Made by a program: the position numbers and the translations under genes. Source: Pseudomonadota bacterium (GTDB lineage: Bacteria > Pseudomonadota > Alphaproteobacteria > Rhizobiales > Xanthobacteraceae). Taken from it: a stretch of DNA of 7,877 bases. The DNA lies in the NCBI GenBank assembly GCA_023432845.1, contig JAEZEY010000163.1, forward strand, positions 1-7,877, written 5' to 3'. The notes below the pieces were generated by a model. That model made no database searches. It worked only from the letters and a program-made list of their open reading frames with translations, and was not told where the DNA came from. Of this stretch, positions 5,837 through 7,877 are shown in pieces; within the stretch, counting starts at the first letter, position 1, and the number at the start of each line of letters is the position of its first letter.

Positions 5837-6799
5837 TCACGCTTGCGTTTCCATGAACGCCGCGATGTCGGCGATGGCGTCGAGCGATTTCGGCAGCAGC
5901 TTCGGTCGCGATACGAAGCCGTGCATCTGGCCGGGGAAGCGCTTCACCGTCACCGGAACGCCTTCTGACTGGAGCCGCGCGGCATAGGCCTCGCCCTCGT
6001 CATAGAGCGGATCGAAGCCGGCGAGGATGACCAGCGCCGGCGGCAGGCCCTTCAGGCTCGGCGCAAACAACGGCGAGCAGCGCCAGTCACGGCGCTGGGC
6101 GACATCCGGCACGTACTGGTCGATGAAGTCGCGCATGCCGCCATTGGTCAGCGCCACGCCCTTCTCGAAGCGCTCGTCATATTCGAAGGTCAGGTCGACA
6201 ATCGGATAGGTCAGGACCTGTGCACGCAGCTTGATTTTGCCTTCATCGCGCAGCGCGAGCGCGGCGACCGCGGCGAGGTTGCCACCGGCGCTGTCGCCGC
6301 CGACCGAGATGCGCGCCGGATCGATGTTCAGCATCGCCGCGTTGGCGGCCACCCATTGGGTCGCGGTGACGGCATCGTCGAACGCCGCCGGAAAGAGATG
6401 CTCAGGCGCGAGGCGATAGTCGACGCTGACCACGGCGCAGTTCGCGGCATTGGCGACGGCGCGGCACACCCAGTCATGACTGTCGAGATCGCCGATCACC
6501 CAGCCGCCGCCGTGAAAATAGACCTGCACCGGAAGGGCTTCGTCGGAGAAGGTGCGGACGCCGCGATAATAGCGCACCTGGAACGAACCGCCCTTGCCCG
6601 GCACCGAATACTCGCGCGTCATCGCCACATGCGGCAGGTCGGGCTGGTTGAACGGCCGCGCGCGGCGCATGCCTTCGCGCGCCAGTTCCGGCGTCGGCGG
6701 CGTCGCCGGCGGCGGCGGCTGCAAGGCCATGTAGGCGCTGGATTCCGGGTCCATGTCGCCAAGCGAAGCACGGAACGTAGTGGTGGTAGCAGCGGTCAT
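5837..6799 (-). CDS. Alpha/beta hydrolase, hormone-sensitive lipase (family IV) esterase
   Basis: A 320-residue carboxylic ester hydrolase. Visible landmarks: the HSL-family oxyanion motif HGGGW (96-100), DYRLAPEHLFPAAFDD (127-142), the nucleophile S170 in GGDSAGGN, the acid D263 in GFDPLYDEG and the catalytic H293 in MHGF. The triad is intact, so an active enzyme is expected. The N-terminal 60 residues form the cap region and include a proline-rich stretch (28-37). There is no signal peptide, so it is likely cytosolic, acting on small acyl esters; the natural substrate is unknown. The ATG at 6799 has AGGA 7 nt upstream. It starts 57 bp after the epimerase gene on the same strand, suggesting co-transcription, though no biochemical link between the two is obvious. 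Confidence 0.93.
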   Translation of the reverse strand: MTAATTTTFRASLGDMDPESSAYMALQPPPPATPPTPELAREGMRRARPFNQPDLPHVAMTREYSVPGKGGSFQVRYYRGVRTFSDEALPVQVYFHGGGWVIGDLDSHDWVCRAVANAANCAVVSVDYRLAPEHLFPAAFDDAVTATQWVAANAAMLNIDPARISVGGDSAGGNLAAVAALALRDEGKIKLRAQVLTYPIVDLTFEYDERFEKGVALTNGGMRDFIDQYVPDVAQRRDWRCSPLFAPSLKGLPPALVILAGFDPLYDEGEAYAARLQSEGVPVTVKRFPGQMHGFVSRPKLLPKSLDAIADIAAFMETQA

Positions 6800-6856
6800 A
6801 AGCAGATCCTGACTTCGGGAGTGCAGCGGCGCCGGTGAAATGGTTCAGGCGACCTG

Positions 6857-7858
6857 TCAGGCCACCTGGAAGCCGTGGGCGAGCGGGTCGCGGTCGTCAA
6901 CGAAGATGGTGTTATGGCCGATGACCTGGGCCCAGCCCGCGACACTCGGGCGAATGGCGCGGTAGTTACCGACGGTGGCTTCGGATTCGACGCGGCAGTC
7001 GAACATCGTGCCGATAATGCTCTCGTGGATGAACTCCTGACCGGTGTTGAGTTGGCCCTTGCCGGCGAGCTGCGCCATGCGCGCCGACGAGCCGGTGCCA
7101 CATGGCGAGCGGTCGATGGCCTTGTCGCCGTAGAATACGGCGTTGCGGGCATGGGCGCGCGAAGCGCGCGGTTTGTCGGTCCACTGTACGTGAGTGACGT
7201 CACGGATGCGCGAGTCTTCCGGATGCACCGGCGCGACTTTTTCCTGCGCCGCCTTGCGAACCAGCGGGGACAGCCGTTGGATTTCCGACACCGGCATGGT
7301 GTCGAGGCCGGGCCAGTTCTTCTGCGGTTCTATGATGGCGTAGTAGTTGCCCCCATAGGCGACATCGAGCTTGAGGGCGCCTAACGTCGGCACCTCGATC
7401 TCGACATCGGCGGCGTGCAGATAGCTTGCGACATTGAACAGGCGCACCTGGTCGACGAAGCGGCCGTTCTGCGTATACTCGATGGCGACACGCCCGGCCG
7501 GGGCTTCGATGGCGAGCTTGCCGGGCTCGCGCGGCTTGACGAGGCCTTCCTCGATGGCGACCGTGACCGTGCCGATGGTGCCGTGGCCGCACATCGGCAG
7601 GCAACCCGATGTCTCGATGAACAGGATCGCCACGTCGCAGTCGTCGCGGGTCGGCGGATAGAGGATCGAGCCAGACATGACGTCGTGTCCGCGCGGCTCG
7701 AACATCAGGCCGGTGCGGATCCAGTCGTACTCGGCCAGGAAATGCGCCCGCCGCTCCATCATGGTGACCCCGTCGAGCCGCGGCCCGCCGCCCGCGACCA
7801 GGCGCACCGGATTGCCGCAGGTGTGGCCGTCGATGCAGAAGAAGCTGTGGCGGGCCAT
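6857..7858 (-). CDS. 4-hydroxyproline 2-epimerase (proline racemase superfamily)
   Basis: A 333-residue cofactor-independent epimerase, expected to convert trans-4-hydroxy-L-proline to cis-4-hydroxy-D-proline, the first step of bacterial hydroxyproline breakdown. Both catalytic cysteines are present: C90 in MCGHGTIG and C253 in DRSPCGTGSSAR. This argues for an epimerase or racemase rather than trans-3-hydroxy-L-proline dehydratase, where the second Cys is Thr. Other family marks are FFCIDGHTCGNPVR (6-19) and D249. Choosing hydroxyproline over proline as substrate is from overall resemblance and is less certain. The ATG at 7858 has GGAGAG 8 nt upstream, so the gene is complete at its 5' end, only 19 bp from the window edge. 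D-hydroxyproline oxidase and later pathway genes are not in the window. Confidence 0.88.
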   Translation of the reverse strand: MARHSFFCIDGHTCGNPVRLVAGGGPRLDGVTMMERRAHFLAEYDWIRTGLMFEPRGHDVMSGSILYPPTRDDCDVAILFIETSGCLPMCGHGTIGTVTVAIEEGLVKPREPGKLAIEAPAGRVAIEYTQNGRFVDQVRLFNVASYLHAADVEIEVPTLGALKLDVAYGGNYYAIIEPQKNWPGLDTMPVSEIQRLSPLVRKAAQEKVAPVHPEDSRIRDVTHVQWTDKPRASRAHARNAVFYGDKAIDRSPCGTGSSARMAQLAGKGQLNTGQEFIHESIIGTMFDCRVESEATVGNYRAIRPSVAGWAQVIGHNTIFVDDRDPLAHGFQVA

Positions 7859-7877
7859 CGTCAGCGCTCTCCAGCGG

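Noticed and set aside
6356..6838. Plus-strand open frame with a run of arginines
   Set aside because: Antisense to the esterase; the arginine run is the reverse reading of the esterase's proline-rich segment.
7859..7877. Possible tail of another minus-strand gene (TGA at 7863-7861)
   Set aside because: Only a few codons are visible before the window edge, too little to support a gene.

Overview
The window is GC-rich, densely coded chromosomal DNA from an alphaproteobacterium, most likely Hyphomicrobiales (Bradyrhizobium/Xanthobacteraceae-like). This is inferred from three things: a ChvI-type response regulator lying close to an ATP-type PEP carboxykinase gene, strong G/C third-position bias in every gene, and a paired ATTCCGGG...CCCGGAAT palindrome of the sort scattered between genes in that group. 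I see no tRNA, rRNA, CRISPR array, insertion sequence, phage gene or defence gene, and codon use looks uniform. It reads as ordinary core and metabolic chromosome.

Left block (1-3700). chvI (minus, 26-724) runs off toward the left edge, where its sensor kinase would be expected. A HugZ/DUF2470-family protein (plus, 880-1674) diverges from it. pckA (plus, 1932-3554) follows after a 257-bp gap that holds a 27-bp inverted repeat, a candidate promoter and two back-to-back stem-loops just ahead of the pckA ribosome binding site. pckA ends in a paired REP/BIME-like element and then a clear intrinsic terminator (3670-3695).

Middle block (3700-5760). A homocysteine S-methyltransferase family gene (minus, 3704-4666) converges on pckA. 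It diverges from a TetR-family regulator (plus, 4878-5507), so local regulation across the shared 211-bp gap is plausible. The regulator ends tail to tail with a small uncharacterised gene (minus, 5504-5758); the two stop codons overlap within CTAG.

Right block (5760-7877). On the minus strand a 4-hydroxyproline epimerase-type enzyme (6857-7858) is followed 57 bp later by an HSL-family alpha/beta hydrolase (5837-6799), probably as an operon. The 78-bp gap to the small gene holds an AT-rich inverted repeat.

Functionally, the left block fits envelope or acid sensing (ChvI) beside gluconeogenesis (PckA), the middle fits methyl-group or methionine metabolism, and the right fits catabolism of imported hydroxyproline and esters. 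I found no convincing new multi-gene system. The points most worth a second look are the non-coding structures upstream of pckA, the REP pair and the small conserved-looking gene.
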